Positions 16,332 to 25,196 of a stretch of 31,524 bases of DNA are shown in pieces. A program made the translations under genes and the position numbers. Below the pieces are notes generated by a model. It was not told the DNA's origin, did no database searches, and worked only from the letters and a program-made list of their open reading frames with translations. The stretch's first letter is position 1, and each line of letters opens with the position of its first letter. This stretch comes from Acetobacter sp. (GTDB lineage Bacteria; Pseudomonadota; Alphaproteobacteria; RF32; CAG-239), in the NCBI GenBank assembly GCA_023665325.1, contig JAMPED010000009.1, positions 53,571 to 85,094 of the forward strand, read 5' to 3'.

Positions 16332-18767
16332 ATGGCTATTACAAAATTAACTTCTGAGCAGCTTTATCGCAAGTGTGATCCGGCAAAGTTTGATTTTACA
16401 ACAACGGCGGATTTGGAAGAACGTCTTTCAGCCCTTGGGCAAGACAGAGCCATCAGTGCGGTGGAACTTGGGATTAACATTAAATCTCGAGGATATAACC
16501 TTTTTTGCTTAGGTCCTGAGGGAACTGGTAAGACTAGTTTGGTTAAGAGAATCCTTGAAAAAGAGGGTAAAGAACGTAAAACACCTGATGATTGGGCGTA
16601 TGTTTATAATTTTGATGAGCCGCATAAGCCGATTGCGCTAAATTTTGCTGCAGGTGAGGCAGCCGGGTTTGCCAAGGCGATGGAAGAGTTTGCCGATTTT
16701 GCCGAACACGAATTGCCGGAAGTTGTTAAAAACGAACTTTATGAAGAGCAGCTTCGTGTTATTCGTGAAAAATATCAAGAAAAACGCAACGACTATATTA
16801 AAGTTTTGCAGAAAAAAGCCAAGGGTAAAAAAGTATCTCTGTTACATATGCCGATGGGGGTTGTGGTGGCGCCGATGAAAAATGGCGAGATTATTAGTCC
16901 GGATGTTTTTGATACGCTTTCTGATGAAGAAAAAGATGAGATTATGGCAGATTTAAATGCTATGCAAGAAGAGATTGCCCTTCATCAAGATAATGCACCG
17001 CAGTGGGAAGAAAAACAATCTGAAGAGATTAAAAAATTACAAGAAAGACTTGTGAAAGAGGCCATTAAAACTCCGCTTGATGAGATTAAACAAAACTATA
17101 AAGGCAACCGCAGAGTGGCAGATTATCTGAAGACGGTGCGGGAGCATATTTTAGATAATATTACGACATATGTGCCAAATTATAATCAAGATAGCAAGCC
17201 GCAATCAGAAGATGATCCGATGAGTGGTCTATTAAGCCAACTTAAAGGGCAACAAGAAGAAGATCGCTACAGCAAATTCAAAGTGAATGTTGTGGTTAAA
17301 AATGTACCGGACAGCGGTGCGCCGATTGTGCTTTTAGACCATCCGACACAAGGAAATCTGGTTGGGAAAGTTGAACGTATCCAGCAATTTGGTGCGCTAA
17401 TTACCGATTTTAGCTTAATAAAAGGCGGAGCGCTTCATCGGGCAAACGGCGGCTTTTTGTTAATTGACGCACGCAAGCTTCTTTTACAACCGTATTCTTG
17501 GGATTCACTTAAACGGGCGTTGGCTTCAAAAGAAATTAAAATCGAGGCGCCGAGCGAAGATACAAGTTTTGCTACAATCTCGCTTGACCCGCAGCCTATT
17601 CCTTTAGATGTTAAAGTGGTGATGACTGGTGATGCGGAGCTTTATGAGCTATTAAGTGAGCGAGATCCTGATTTTAAAGACTATTTCAAAGTTGAGGCAG
17701 ATTTTGGCGGGGTAATTGACCGTACGGAAGAAAACGAGGTTGAATATGCAAAGCTTATCGGTTCGCTTTCAAAAAAGAAAAATTTGCGTTCTTTAAACAA
17801 GCAAGCTGTGGCTAAGATTATCGAATATTCTTCTCGTATGGCGGATGATACGGAAAAATTGACAGCGCACGTTGCTTCTATTGGTGATTTATTAAAAGAG
17901 GCGGATTATTGGGCGCGTAAATCTAAAGCCAGCCAGATTGGCAAAAACCACATTGAGCAGGCGATTAAGTCGCAGGTATATCGTGCGGACCGTATTAACC
18001 GTGCGATGCTTGAACAGATTGATAAAGGTACAATCTTGATGGATGTTAAAGGCGAGCGTGTTGGGCAGATTAACGGTTTGGTGGTGTATAACTTTACCCG
18101 CAATTCGTTTGGTAAGCCGGCTCGTATTACCACACAGGTTCGTCTTGGGCGTGGTGAATTCATCAATATTGAGCGTGAAGTGGAGATGAGTGGTCCAATT
18201 CACTCCAAGGGTGTGTTGATTTTGCAAGCGCTAATTTCTAATCGTTTTGCTAAACATTCGCCGCTATCTCTTTCTGCTTCCATTGTTTTTGAGCAATCAT
18301 ACGGTGGAGTGGATGGGGACTCAGCGTCTTCAACCGAATATTACTGTATGCTTTCAGCTATCTCCGGACTACCGATTAAGCAATCCATCGCTGTAACCGG
18401 TTCAATCAACCAGTTTGGTGAAATTCAGCCGATTGGCGGAGTGAATGAGAAAATCGAGGGCTTTTTCGAGGTTTGTAAATATAATGGTTTAACCGGCACA
18501 CAAGGTGTGATTATCCCTCGTACGAATGTTGTTAACCTTATGCTCCGTGAAGATGTTGTAGAAGCCGTAGAAAACGGGCAGTTCCATATCTACGCTATTG
18601 ATACTGTTGATGATGGTATTGAGCTTTTAACCGGTGTTCCTGCTGGTAAAGCTGATATGCGTGGTCGTTTCCCGAAAGGAACAGTTAATTGTCTGGTTCA
18701 GCAAAGTCTTGATGAATACTATAAGGACTACGTCCGCTGCGCCCGCGAGACTCACGGCGCTTTATAA
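16332..18767 (+). CDS. Lon-like ATP-dependent protease (LonB type, S16)
   Basis: An 811-residue AAA+ protease of the S16 family with no classical Lon substrate-binding N-terminal domain. Walker A is GPEGTGKTS (61-69) and Walker B is GGFLLIDA (D379). Between them lies a long helical insertion (about 105-310), typical of bacterial proteins with the LonB/AAA_32 layout. The proteolytic domain occupies about 565-780 and carries the Ser-Lys dyad: S664 in DGDSASSTE and K707 in GGVNEKIEG. It should degrade unfolded or specific proteins in the cytosol. Nothing suggests a membrane anchor of the archaeal LonB kind. A GGGGAT Shine-Dalgarno precedes the ATG. Confidence 0.9.
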   Translation: MAITKLTSEQLYRKCDPAKFDFTTTADLEERLSALGQDRAISAVELGINIKSRGYNLFCLGPEGTGKTSLVKRILEKEGKERKTPDDWAYVYNFDEPHKPIALNFAAGEAAGFAKAMEEFADFAEHELPEVVKNELYEEQLRVIREKYQEKRNDYIKVLQKKAKGKKVSLLHMPMGVVVAPMKNGEIISPDVFDTLSDEEKDEIMADLNAMQEEIALHQDNAPQWEEKQSEEIKKLQERLVKEAIKTPLDEIKQNYKGNRRVADYLKTVREHILDNITTYVPNYNQDSKPQSEDDPMSGLLSQLKGQQEEDRYSKFKVNVVVKNVPDSGAPIVLLDHPTQGNLVGKVERIQQFGALITDFSLIKGGALHRANGGFLLIDARKLLLQPYSWDSLKRALASKEIKIEAPSEDTSFATISLDPQPIPLDVKVVMTGDAELYELLSERDPDFKDYFKVEADFGGVIDRTEENEVEYAKLIGSLSKKKNLRSLNKQAVAKIIEYSSRMADDTEKLTAHVASIGDLLKEADYWARKSKASQIGKNHIEQAIKSQVYRADRINRAMLEQIDKGTILMDVKGERVGQINGLVVYNFTRNSFGKPARITTQVRLGRGEFINIEREVEMSGPIHSKGVLILQALISNRFAKHSPLSLSASIVFEQSYGGVDGDSASSTEYYCMLSAISGLPIKQSIAVTGSINQFGEIQPIGGVNEKIEGFFEVCKYNGLTGTQGVIIPRTNVVNLMLREDVVEAVENGQFHIYAIDTVDDGIELLTGVPAGKADMRGRFPKGTVNCLVQQSLDEYYKDYVRCARETHGAL

Positions 18768-18798
18768 AAGTGTGTAATTTTGTGAACTAGCTCGCAGA

Positions 18799-19049
18799 TG
18801 GAAGCCTGTCGTTGGTCGGGTCACGTACGTTTATGTACGCTCCCCTCCCTAGCAGGACATCAGCGGCTATTTCGCAAAATTCCGCACTTTTCTTAGGACC
18901 ACGAACGGAGTGAGAGTTTGAGGCGAGTGGAAGCCCCTTCTTAAATCCTCACGTACTTCTATGTACGCTCCGGTTTAGGAGGGGACTTTTGCATTTAGCA
19001 CCGCAATTTATCCCACTTTTATTAGAACCACGAACGGAGAATGAGTTTG
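18799..19049. repeat. Tandem imperfect repeat, 129-bp period
   Basis: Two copies (18799-18920 and 18928-19049) share TGGAAGCC at the start, a hairpin in the middle and CCACGAACGGAG near the end. The hairpins are CGTAC (18824-18828)/GTACG (18835-18839) and CGTAC (18952-18956)/GTACG (18963-18967), both followed by CTCC. Blocks between these anchors have diverged, so the structure seems better conserved than the sequence. Confidence 0.8.
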
Positions 19050-19075
19050 TGGTAGATGTGGCTCGCTTTTTTCAT

Positions 19076-19110
19076 CGTCATTGCGAGGGCTTTAGCCCGT
19101 GGCAATCCAG
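19076..19110. repeat. Short palindromic repeat, TCATTGCGAG family (copy 1)
   Basis: The copy begins GTCATTGCGAGG and ends GTGGCAATCCAG around a GGGC-TTTA-GCCC hairpin. The same two blocks occur again at 19336-19437. Elements of this kind are familiar from intergenic regions of many host-associated proteobacteria, including Rickettsiales. Confidence 0.7.
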
Positions 19111-19194
19111 CGGGGGAGAGTATGTAAAGGCTTGCGGCTTTTTGTTTGTGGATTGGTGGCAACGCACAGGCATAACTTTGAGCTGCGGTGTGGA

Positions 19195-19318
19195 ACAGGA
19201 GATCCCTTGACTCGGGCAGCAGAGCAGACTGCCCGAGAGGGATGACAGAAGAAAGAGAGTATGGTTTTGTTTCTTTTAATATGTCATCGCTCTGAGCGTA
19301 GTGAAGTCAAGCGATCTC
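19195..19318. repeat. Inverted pair of GAGATC...GATGACA palindromic repeats
   Basis: One copy reads rightward from GAGATCCCTTGACT (about 19199) to GGGATGACA (about 19247), around the perfect nine-base inverted repeat CTCGGGCAG (19211-19219)/CTGCCCGAG (19229-19237). A second copy lies in the opposite orientation at 19283-19318, with ATCGCT (19286-19291) pairing AGCGAT (19310-19315). Their outer blocks match after reverse complementation. Confidence 0.7.
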
Positions 19319-19335
19319 GTGAGAGTTTAAATACA

Positions 19336-19437
19336 TCATTGCGAGGAGTGCGGTGGCGCACAGCCAACGTGCGACGTGGCAATCCAGTGCCAGCGGCACC
19401 TGCGTAACTTTTGGTTTATATTCGCTCGCAATGACGG
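19336..19437. repeat. Palindromic repeat, TCATTGCGAG family (copy 2, full length)
   Basis: TCATTGCGAG (19336-19345) and CTCGCAATGA (19425-19434) are perfect ten-base inverted ends. Inside are a GTGCG-GTGG-CGCAC hairpin and the block GTGGCAATCCAG shared with copy 1. The layout is like a small non-autonomous inverted-repeat element, but no obvious target-site duplication is visible. Confidence 0.7.
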
Positions 19438-19450
19438 AGAAATTTTTAAC

Positions 19451-19478
19451 TTTACTTTTACGATTTCTGTTTTATAGT
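19451..19478 (+). promoter_or_regulatory. Possible promoter of the candidate RNA
   Basis: TTTACT (19451-19456), a 16-base spacer and TATAGT (19473-19478) would start transcription near 19485, right at the structured region. Confidence 0.4.
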
Positions 19479-19484
19479 GATGTG

Positions 19485-19642
19485 GTCGGCAGAGATGTCG
19501 ATAGGGCTGTCAGAGGCTCTCAACAGATAATTTTCCTTGATTTAAGTCAGGGAGCTCTTGGTTATATATTGAAGACCAAGAGAGTCATACTGTTGTGATT
19601 TCTGAACTCCCTGGCGCTGGATTTTTCAGTGCCATTTGTTTT
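19485..19642 (+). ncRNA. Candidate structured RNA, about 158 nt, with intrinsic terminator
   Basis: A gene-free stretch that can fold into a rod. Nested pairs are GGCA (19488-19491) with TGCC (19630-19633), AGGG (19503-19506) with CCCT (19609-19612), TCAGA (19510-19514) with TCTGA (19601-19605), and CAACAG (19521-19526) with CTGTTG (19590-19595). The end hairpin is CTCTTGGT (19555-19562) with ACCAAGAG (19575-19582). An alternative helix, CAGGGAG (19548-19554) with CTCCCTG (19607-19613), excludes or crosses some of these. The 3' end is terminator-like: GGCGCTG (19613-19619) with CAGTGCC (19627-19633), then a T-rich tail. It may be a small RNA (a 6S-like rod is one option) or an attenuating leader of the HTH gene 28 bases further on. 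Confidence 0.4.
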
Positions 19643-19669
19643 AACTTTAACAAATTGGAGTATGAAATT

Positions 19670-19951
19670 ATGTTTAAAACATTAGAAGAAGAAAAAGCAT
19701 ATATTATGAATGGCGATAGGCTGTGTAATGATGTGAAACGGCAAATCGGGGCGTTATTGATGAACGAACGAGTGAATAAGCGGGTTGCTCTTTCTGAGGT
19801 GAGTGATAAAATCGGAGTACCAGCATATAGAATTGAAATGGTAGAGATGGCACGACGAAAGTTTTATTGGAATGCTGTAGCGGAGCTTTTAAGGTATTAC
19901 AATAAGCGGATTGAGGTGCGACTTGTCGATGTGCCTTCTGAGCCACAATAA
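19670..19951 (+). CDS. Small helix-turn-helix protein
   Basis: The start at 19670 gives 93 residues and is preceded by TTGGAG nine bases upstream; a longer reading from 19595 would begin inside the structured region. Residues about 38-62 (RVALSEVSDKIGVPAYRIEM) look like the DNA-binding helices of a Cro/C1-type HTH. They are flanked by an N-terminal helix (KRQIGALLMNERVNK) and a C-terminal helix plus strand (AVAELLRYYNKRIEVRLVDV). It is probably a DNA-binding regulator; its target is unknown. It follows the candidate RNA and ends at a terminator shared with the convergent mutS. Confidence 0.7.
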   Translation: MFKTLEEEKAYIMNGDRLCNDVKRQIGALLMNERVNKRVALSEVSDKIGVPAYRIEMVEMARRKFYWNAVAELLRYYNKRIEVRLVDVPSEPQ

Positions 19952-19956
19952 TGGAA

Positions 19957-19978
19957 AAGCGCCCTTTATAGGGCGCTT
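19957..19978. terminator. Bidirectional terminator between the HTH gene and mutS
   Basis: AAGCGCCCT (19957-19965) pairs perfectly with AGGGCGCTT (19970-19978) across a four-base loop. It lies between two convergent stops. Confidence 0.8.
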
Positions 19979-19981
19979 GGT

Positions 19982-22729
19982 TTATTCTCCTAATTTTTCT
20001 TTCAGCTCATAGAGTTTGGCTAAGGCCTCACGGGGGGAGAGGTTGTCAATGTCGATTTCTTTTAGCTCTTCTTCGACAGCGCTCTTTGGTTGTTCTTTAG
20101 GTTCTTCTTTGACACTTTCTTGTAACACACTGAATAAAGGTAAATCATCTTCAACAGCGGTTAAGATTTTATTTTGCTTTTCTTCTTCTAACAAACCTAA
20201 AACCTGTTCGGCTCGTTTGATGGTGAGTTCTGGTAACCCTGCCAGTTTGGCAACGTGAATACCATAAGAACGGTCGGCAGCACCCTCTATGACTTCGTGC
20301 ATAAATACAACTTCACCACTAAACTCTTTGATTTTCATACAATGCAAGCTTAAGCCTTCTAAGCGGTTATGAAGTTTAGTTAGTTCGTGGTAGTGGGTGG
20401 CAAAAACGGTGCGGCATTTGTTTACCTCTGCTAACTGTTCCACAACTGCCCAAGCGATAGACAGGCCGTCAAAGGTGGCGGTGCCTCTACCGATTTCATC
20501 TAAGATAACAAATGAACGTTCGCCAGCTCGGTTTAAGATGGCGGCAGTTTCGACCATCTCCACCATAAAGGTTGAACGACCACGTGCCAAATCATCACTG
20601 GCGCCGACACGGGAGAAAATTTTATCAATCACCCCGATTTTAGCGCTTTTTGCTGGTACAAATGATCCCATCTGTGCCATAATCGCAATTAAGGCGTTTT
20701 GGCGTAAGAACGTGGATTTACCTGCCATATTGGGACCAGTTAAGAGCCAAATGCGATCATTTTCCGCATTTAAAACACAGTTATTGCCGACAAATTTACC
20801 AGCCCCCTCTTTACGCATTACAGTTTCAACGACGGGGTGTCTGCCTTCAATAATGTTGAAATCTAGACTGTCGTCTACTTGCGGACGGACATAACCTTCC
20901 TCTTGTGCAAGTTCTGCCAAAGCGGCGGAGACATCTAATGCAGCAATACGCTCAGCAGAGCGTTGAATGGCATCAGCCTGTGCTAATGCGTGTTCGGTTA
21001 GTTCGTTAAATATTTGCATTTCCATCTCAAGTGCGCGTTCAAGTGCGGTATTGACTTCGTTTTCCAAGTCAACCAATTCTTCAGTAGTAAAACGAACGGC
21101 GTTTAAAACAGATTGTCGGTGAATGAATTTTTTATTTTCTAATAGTTTATCAGCAAATTTACTCGGTACTTCTATGAAATAGCCAATGACGGAGTTATTT
21201 TTAATTTTTATACCTGTGACACCGGTTTCAATGCTATAGTTTTTTTGCAATTCTTGACATTTTTTTTCGCTTTCTTCGTGGATATCACGTAAATAATCAA
21301 GTGGAGGATAAGCGCCTTTGCGGATGAAACCACCGGAACGTGCTAAAACCGGTAGATCTTCACGTTTTGTCTCTAAAACATTGGTGATATTTTCTGCTAA
21401 AAGAGAGTGATCAAAAAAACCGGCAGCTAATTCGTGTAATACTTTAGGAGGAAGTGCATATACACTGTCTGGCTGATGTGTAGCAAAGAGGGTGATGGCG
21501 GTTTGAATGCGCGGGATGAGTTGAAGGGTTTGGGCTAGGTCAAATAAATCTCTCGGTCCACCGCGTCCTAAGCTTAAGCGTTGAATAGCGCGTTCCATAT
21601 CCAAACAGCGGCTCATTGCATCACGAATTTCATATCTAACGTTTGGATTATCAATAAAAAAGGAAACACAATCTAGTCGGTCATTGATTTCTTTGATGTT
21701 CATTGTGGGAGCGGCTAGGCGTTCTGCTAATAATCTGCCCCCGATGCCAGTGACGGTTTTATCCATTATCTTTAATAGGCTGACACCGCCAGATCCTGTT
21801 GGTGTTAGTAATTCTAGGCTGCGACGGGTGGCTGAGTCTATCTCCATAAGATCTTTGCCTAAGATACGTGTAGGCATTTCTAGGCGGGGAAAACGTCCTT
21901 TTTGTGTGTTTTCGATATAGCCAAGTAATACACCAGCAACAGTGAGCTCTACCTTAGAGAAATCTCCAAAAGCGTCAATAGCTTTAATGTTATATGCCTT
22001 TAAGAGTGTGTTGGTGGCGCTGTTGAGGTTGTAAAACGCGTGTGGTCGAACGGAAAGCTGATCACGATATTCGCCAAATAATTCAAAATATTCTGGATAT
22101 TCTAGCAGACGGTCATCAATTAGTAACTCTACAGGATTTAAACGGGCAAGAGCGTTAGAAAGTACAATGTGTGCTGGTACCTTGCCGATATCAATATGTT
22201 GCATAAAAAAGGAACCAGTAGAGATATCTATCCACGCCAAGCCAATCTCTGAGGAACGAACATAACAGGCGGCGATATAGTTGTTACGTTTGGCATCAAG
22301 TAAGGTTTCTTCAGTTAGTGTACCGGCAGTGACTAGGCGTACCACTTCACGGCGTACAACAGCTTTGTAGCCACGTTTTTTGGCTTCTTTCGGGTCTTCC
22401 ATTTGTTCACATATTGCGACTTTGTAGCCCATTTTTATTAGACGAGCCATATAGATTTCATAAGCGTGAAAAGGAACGCCGCACATTGGTATTTCTTTAT
22501 CTTTGGTTTTGCTGCGACTTGTTAAAGTTAACCCTAGAGCTCCTGAAGCGGTGACAGCATCTTCAAAAAATAGCTCGTAAAAATCTCCCATTCGATAAAA
22601 CAACAAATAGTCTGGATGTTCTTTTTTTATTTCTAAATATTGTCCCATTGCCGGTGTTAATGTTTTATCTTTCATATCATCAATGCTTGCCATTGTGGGA
22701 GATAAGGTTTGGGCAGTTGCGTCGTTCAT
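19982..22729 (-). CDS. mutS: DNA mismatch repair protein MutS
   Basis: The ATG at 22729 (915 aa) follows GAGGAA with normal spacing, so I prefer it to a TTG at 22741. MutS recognises mismatches and small loops and starts repair with MutL. The mismatch-binding Phe-x-Glu is F50-Y51-E52 in FYRMGDFYELFFEDA. The C-terminal ABC ATPase has Walker A GPNMAGKST, Walker B FVILDEIGRGT, and the switch ATHYHEL. The lever and clamp domains lie between. The C-terminal tail is long and acidic (EEPKEQPKSAVEEELKEI) before the final helix DNLSPREALAKLYELKEKL, a typical MutS tetramerisation region. It is transcribed alone, divergent from the histidine kinase. Confidence 0.97.
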   Translation of the reverse strand: MNDATAQTLSPTMASIDDMKDKTLTPAMGQYLEIKKEHPDYLLFYRMGDFYELFFEDAVTASGALGLTLTSRSKTKDKEIPMCGVPFHAYEIYMARLIKMGYKVAICEQMEDPKEAKKRGYKAVVRREVVRLVTAGTLTEETLLDAKRNNYIAACYVRSSEIGLAWIDISTGSFFMQHIDIGKVPAHIVLSNALARLNPVELLIDDRLLEYPEYFELFGEYRDQLSVRPHAFYNLNSATNTLLKAYNIKAIDAFGDFSKVELTVAGVLLGYIENTQKGRFPRLEMPTRILGKDLMEIDSATRRSLELLTPTGSGGVSLLKIMDKTVTGIGGRLLAERLAAPTMNIKEINDRLDCVSFFIDNPNVRYEIRDAMSRCLDMERAIQRLSLGRGGPRDLFDLAQTLQLIPRIQTAITLFATHQPDSVYALPPKVLHELAAGFFDHSLLAENITNVLETKREDLPVLARSGGFIRKGAYPPLDYLRDIHEESEKKCQELQKNYSIETGVTGIKIKNNSVIGYFIEVPSKFADKLLENKKFIHRQSVLNAVRFTTEELVDLENEVNTALERALEMEMQIFNELTEHALAQADAIQRSAERIAALDVSAALAELAQEEGYVRPQVDDSLDFNIIEGRHPVVETVMRKEGAGKFVGNNCVLNAENDRIWLLTGPNMAGKSTFLRQNALIAIMAQMGSFVPAKSAKIGVIDKIFSRVGASDDLARGRSTFMVEMVETAAILNRAGERSFVILDEIGRGTATFDGLSIAWAVVEQLAEVNKCRTVFATHYHELTKLHNRLEGLSLHCMKIKEFSGEVVFMHEVIEGAADRSYGIHVAKLAGLPELTIKRAEQVLGLLEEEKQNKILTAVEDDLPLFSVLQESVKEEPKEQPKSAVEEELKEIDIDNLSPREALAKLYELKEKLGE

Positions 22730-22817
22730 TATGTTCCTCAAAATTAACTAATTCTAAACTTCGTTTTACTATACTCTTTTATATTTGTTAGTCCACGATA
22801 ATTTTAGAGATATACTA

Positions 22818-24242
22818 ATGATAAATCAAGATAAAGAGTTTTTGGGCATTGATAAAGATTCAGGATTTTCTTTACGTGTGTTAATTCTTTCGGTGCCAGC
22901 GGGACTGATTTTTATGATTTTAGCGTTGTTTGATGTGTTGTCTCCTTTGTTGGCGGCAGGATGTTATATTTGTATTTTGTTTTTTAATACGGTATTTTTG
23001 ATGCCGATATCGGTTGAGATTCAACAGGTTAAAAAATATATTCAAAGTCTTTCTTCTGGGGCATCTGAGGAAGATTTGCTTAAGAATATGACGGAGAAGG
23101 AAACCAGAGATTTGACTGAAGCGATTAACTCAATGCATAAGTTTTGGATTGATAAAGCGGAAATGCTTGAGAATCGTACGCTTTCTGATGCTGCGGTTTT
23201 GGATACGTTGCCTGATCCATTGGTTATGATAAACCAAAGTGGAATTGTTATTGGGGCAAATTTGGCTGCACGTTTGCTTTTTGCTGCAGATTTGAACAAT
23301 AAAGCTTTTGAAAAGTTTGTGAGTGATGCGAAGTTTAATGCGGCGCTTAAGCAGATTTTGGAGCAAAAAGTACGGCGGGCAGAGTTGAACGTTTGTTTAA
23401 TTGAGCTTAAAAATAAACCGAAGTTTTATGTACGGTTGTCGACTTTGCCGTGGTTTGCAAAAGGAGAAGTAGTGGCGGTAAGTTCGTTTTATGACCTTAA
23501 TAAAGCACTGAAGTTTGAGCAAATGCAGCAAGATTTTGTGGCAAATGCAAGCCACGAGTTAAGAACTCCGCTTTCAATTATTTCTGGTTTTGTGGAAACG
23601 TTACAAACTACAGCTAAAGACGATGAAAAAGCGCGTGATAAGTTTTTGAAAGTGATGGGAGAACAAGCGGCGTATATGTCTGCTTTGATTGAAAATTTAC
23701 TTTCTCTTTCTAAGGTCGAATTGACGGTGAATACATTGCCTGAAGAGAAAGTTAATATCAATACAATTATTCGCGAGATTAAAAATGCGCTAGAACTTAA
23801 AATTAGAGAGCGGGGATTGATTTTTAAAACGCAGTTTGCACGCTTGCCTCAGGTGACGGCGGATATTAGTCAATTAACACAGGTGCTACAGAATTTACTG
23901 GACAATGCGGTTAAATATGCATTGCCAGAAACGACGGTTTCGGTGGTAACAACTAAGGTAGAAAGTGTTCCGCCGCATCAATATTATGACGTGGCAGAAG
24001 GAGAGGCGGTTGAAATTAGCATTGCGAATGTGGGAGTGACGATTGCGCCGATGGATTTGGAACGGTTGACTGAGCGTTTTTATCGTTTGCAGCAGCATAA
24101 AAATCAAAATATTAAGGGAACAGGGTTGGGATTGGCTATTGCGGCGCAGATTATTAAACGTCATCGAGGGAATATGGTGATTAGTTCTGAAGATGGTGTA
24201 ACAACATTTAAAGTTTATCTGCCCTTGGTGCTTAAGGCATAA
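22818..24242 (+). CDS. PhoR-like sensor histidine kinase
   Basis: I use the ATG at 22818 (474 aa) rather than an upstream TTG. Two membrane helices (about 21-38 and 43-63) with almost no periplasmic loop are followed by a PAS-like segment (about 122-228; LDTLPDPLVMINQSG). The HisKA dimerisation helix has phospho-acceptor H246 in NASHELRTPLS. In the ATPase domain the N-box is QNLLDNAVKYA (N363) and the G2 box GTGLGLA (434-440) is intact. The G1 box is degenerate, reading IANVGVTIAP where DxGxGI is expected, with N404 in place of the adenine-binding Asp. The small loop argues against direct periplasmic ligand sensing. No response regulator is adjacent. A terminator follows. Confidence 0.88.
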   Translation: MINQDKEFLGIDKDSGFSLRVLILSVPAGLIFMILALFDVLSPLLAAGCYICILFFNTVFLMPISVEIQQVKKYIQSLSSGASEEDLLKNMTEKETRDLTEAINSMHKFWIDKAEMLENRTLSDAAVLDTLPDPLVMINQSGIVIGANLAARLLFAADLNNKAFEKFVSDAKFNAALKQILEQKVRRAELNVCLIELKNKPKFYVRLSTLPWFAKGEVVAVSSFYDLNKALKFEQMQQDFVANASHELRTPLSIISGFVETLQTTAKDDEKARDKFLKVMGEQAAYMSALIENLLSLSKVELTVNTLPEEKVNINTIIREIKNALELKIRERGLIFKTQFARLPQVTADISQLTQVLQNLLDNAVKYALPETTVSVVTTKVESVPPHQYYDVAEGEAVEISIANVGVTIAPMDLERLTERFYRLQQHKNQNIKGTGLGLAIAAQIIKRHRGNMVISSEDGVTTFKVYLPLVLKA

Positions 24243-24246
24243 AAAA

Positions 24247-24270
24247 AGCCCCTGTTTTGGGGGCTGATTT
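24247..24270. terminator. Terminator between the histidine kinase and a convergent gene
   Basis: AGCCCC (24247-24252) pairs with GGGGCT (24260-24265) across a seven-base loop. There is an A-run on its left side, and the right side is only moderately T-rich (GATTTAATTT). Confidence 0.75.
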
Positions 24271-24273
24271 AAT

Positions 24274-25155
24274 TTAAGATTGTGTTGTTTTTTTTAGTTT
24301 TTTCTTTATCAAAAACTCGTTTAAACAGAAAAAGGGTATTTGCGATAAAATCGCGGTGACCCAAAACAAGAGACTGGTTAACAAAAAGATATTTGGATAT
24401 GTCTGCGAGGTTTTGAGAACCTGTTGATTTAGCGGTCGGCTGCTAAAAAAAATACAGGTGCTGTTGAGATTATCTAATGTGTAGCGATAAGCAGAAACGT
24501 TCATTCCGATGGTCACCGGCTTATGCGTGGTGATATCTTCTAATGTGGCATAAGGGATAATATCTTTATTGTTTAGAGTAATATGTTTTTCGGTTATTGC
24601 AGTGATTGTGCCATTTTGCAATAGGTGTAACTCTGAAGCTGTGTGGCAGATAACAAGAGAACAGATCCAGCCAACGATTATGGCGACAACGAAGGGAGTT
24701 TCTGAAGTTCGAAACCGTACTACTCCATCTAACATACCGGCACCAAGTATGCCGATGATGCAGAAAATTAACCCAAACCATAGCCAATTGGCGGCAATGT
24801 TATGCCAATAGAATTGGAATAAAGCATTATCGATGTTATCTGCATCTGTGAGGTTATATTGGCTTACCAGTAAATTACCTCCATCGCGATAAATGTAAAC
24901 GGTGTCACCGATAGTAATGGGAGAAGAGTAGGCAAATCCCCAAGTTGAGAGATTGTCATACAGCGGGGTTTTAACATACCAATTGTGGGATGAATCCGTT
25001 GTTAATGAGTGAACAGTAAGACTATATTTAGTGGAATCTACGGTGGTGATGATACCGTAATCCATTGTTTCATAATCTGTTCCAGTTAGTTTGTTGCACG
25101 AGGTAGAAAGCACCAGCAGCAAAGCAAATAAGCATAATTGTTTAATTTTTTCCAT
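24274..25155 (-). CDS. Multi-pass membrane protein with possible lipoprotein signal
   Basis: A 293-residue protein I do not recognise. The N-terminus (MEKIKQLCLFALLLVLSTSC) ends in a lipobox-like LSTSC with C20, but Ser at -3 makes lipidation uncertain. Residues 25-115 are strand-rich and look extracytoplasmic (TVDSTKYSLTVHS, TIGDTVYIYRDG). Three membrane helices follow at about 123-141, 155-172 and 256-275. Between the last two is a second small strand-rich segment (NGTITAITEKHITLNNKDI). The two strand-rich parts may be a duplicated domain. There is no strong Shine-Dalgarno. It is transcribed from its own likely promoter at 25197-25225. Confidence 0.65.
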   Translation of the reverse strand: MEKIKQLCLFALLLVLSTSCNKLTGTDYETMDYGIITTVDSTKYSLTVHSLTTDSSHNWYVKTPLYDNLSTWGFAYSSPITIGDTVYIYRDGGNLLVSQYNLTDADNIDNALFQFYWHNIAANWLWFGLIFCIIGILGAGMLDGVVRFRTSETPFVVAIIVGWICSLVICHTASELHLLQNGTITAITEKHITLNNKDIIPYATLEDITTHKPVTIGMNVSAYRYTLDNLNSTCIFFSSRPLNQQVLKTSQTYPNIFLLTSLLFWVTAILSQIPFFCLNEFLIKKKLKKTTQS

Positions 25156-25196
25156 AATGATTGATTTTAGTTATAATAATTTTTTTATTGAGTTGT

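Noticed and set aside
18989..19210. 73-codon open frame in the repeat region
   Set aside because: It spans repeat copies (it reads through the TCATTGCGAG element) and has no ribosome binding site. Such frames are a common by-product of these repeats.
19353..19598. 81-codon open frame across the repeat and candidate RNA region
   Set aside because: It begins inside a palindromic repeat, runs through the structured region and shows no protein-like motif.
19485..19642. Candidate RNA as tmRNA, RNase P RNA or SRP RNA
   Set aside because: None of the conserved sequence blocks of those RNAs that I know is present.
20397..20894. 165-codon open frame opposite mutS
   Set aside because: It lies entirely antisense to the conserved MutS ATPase domain and has no plausible protein features.
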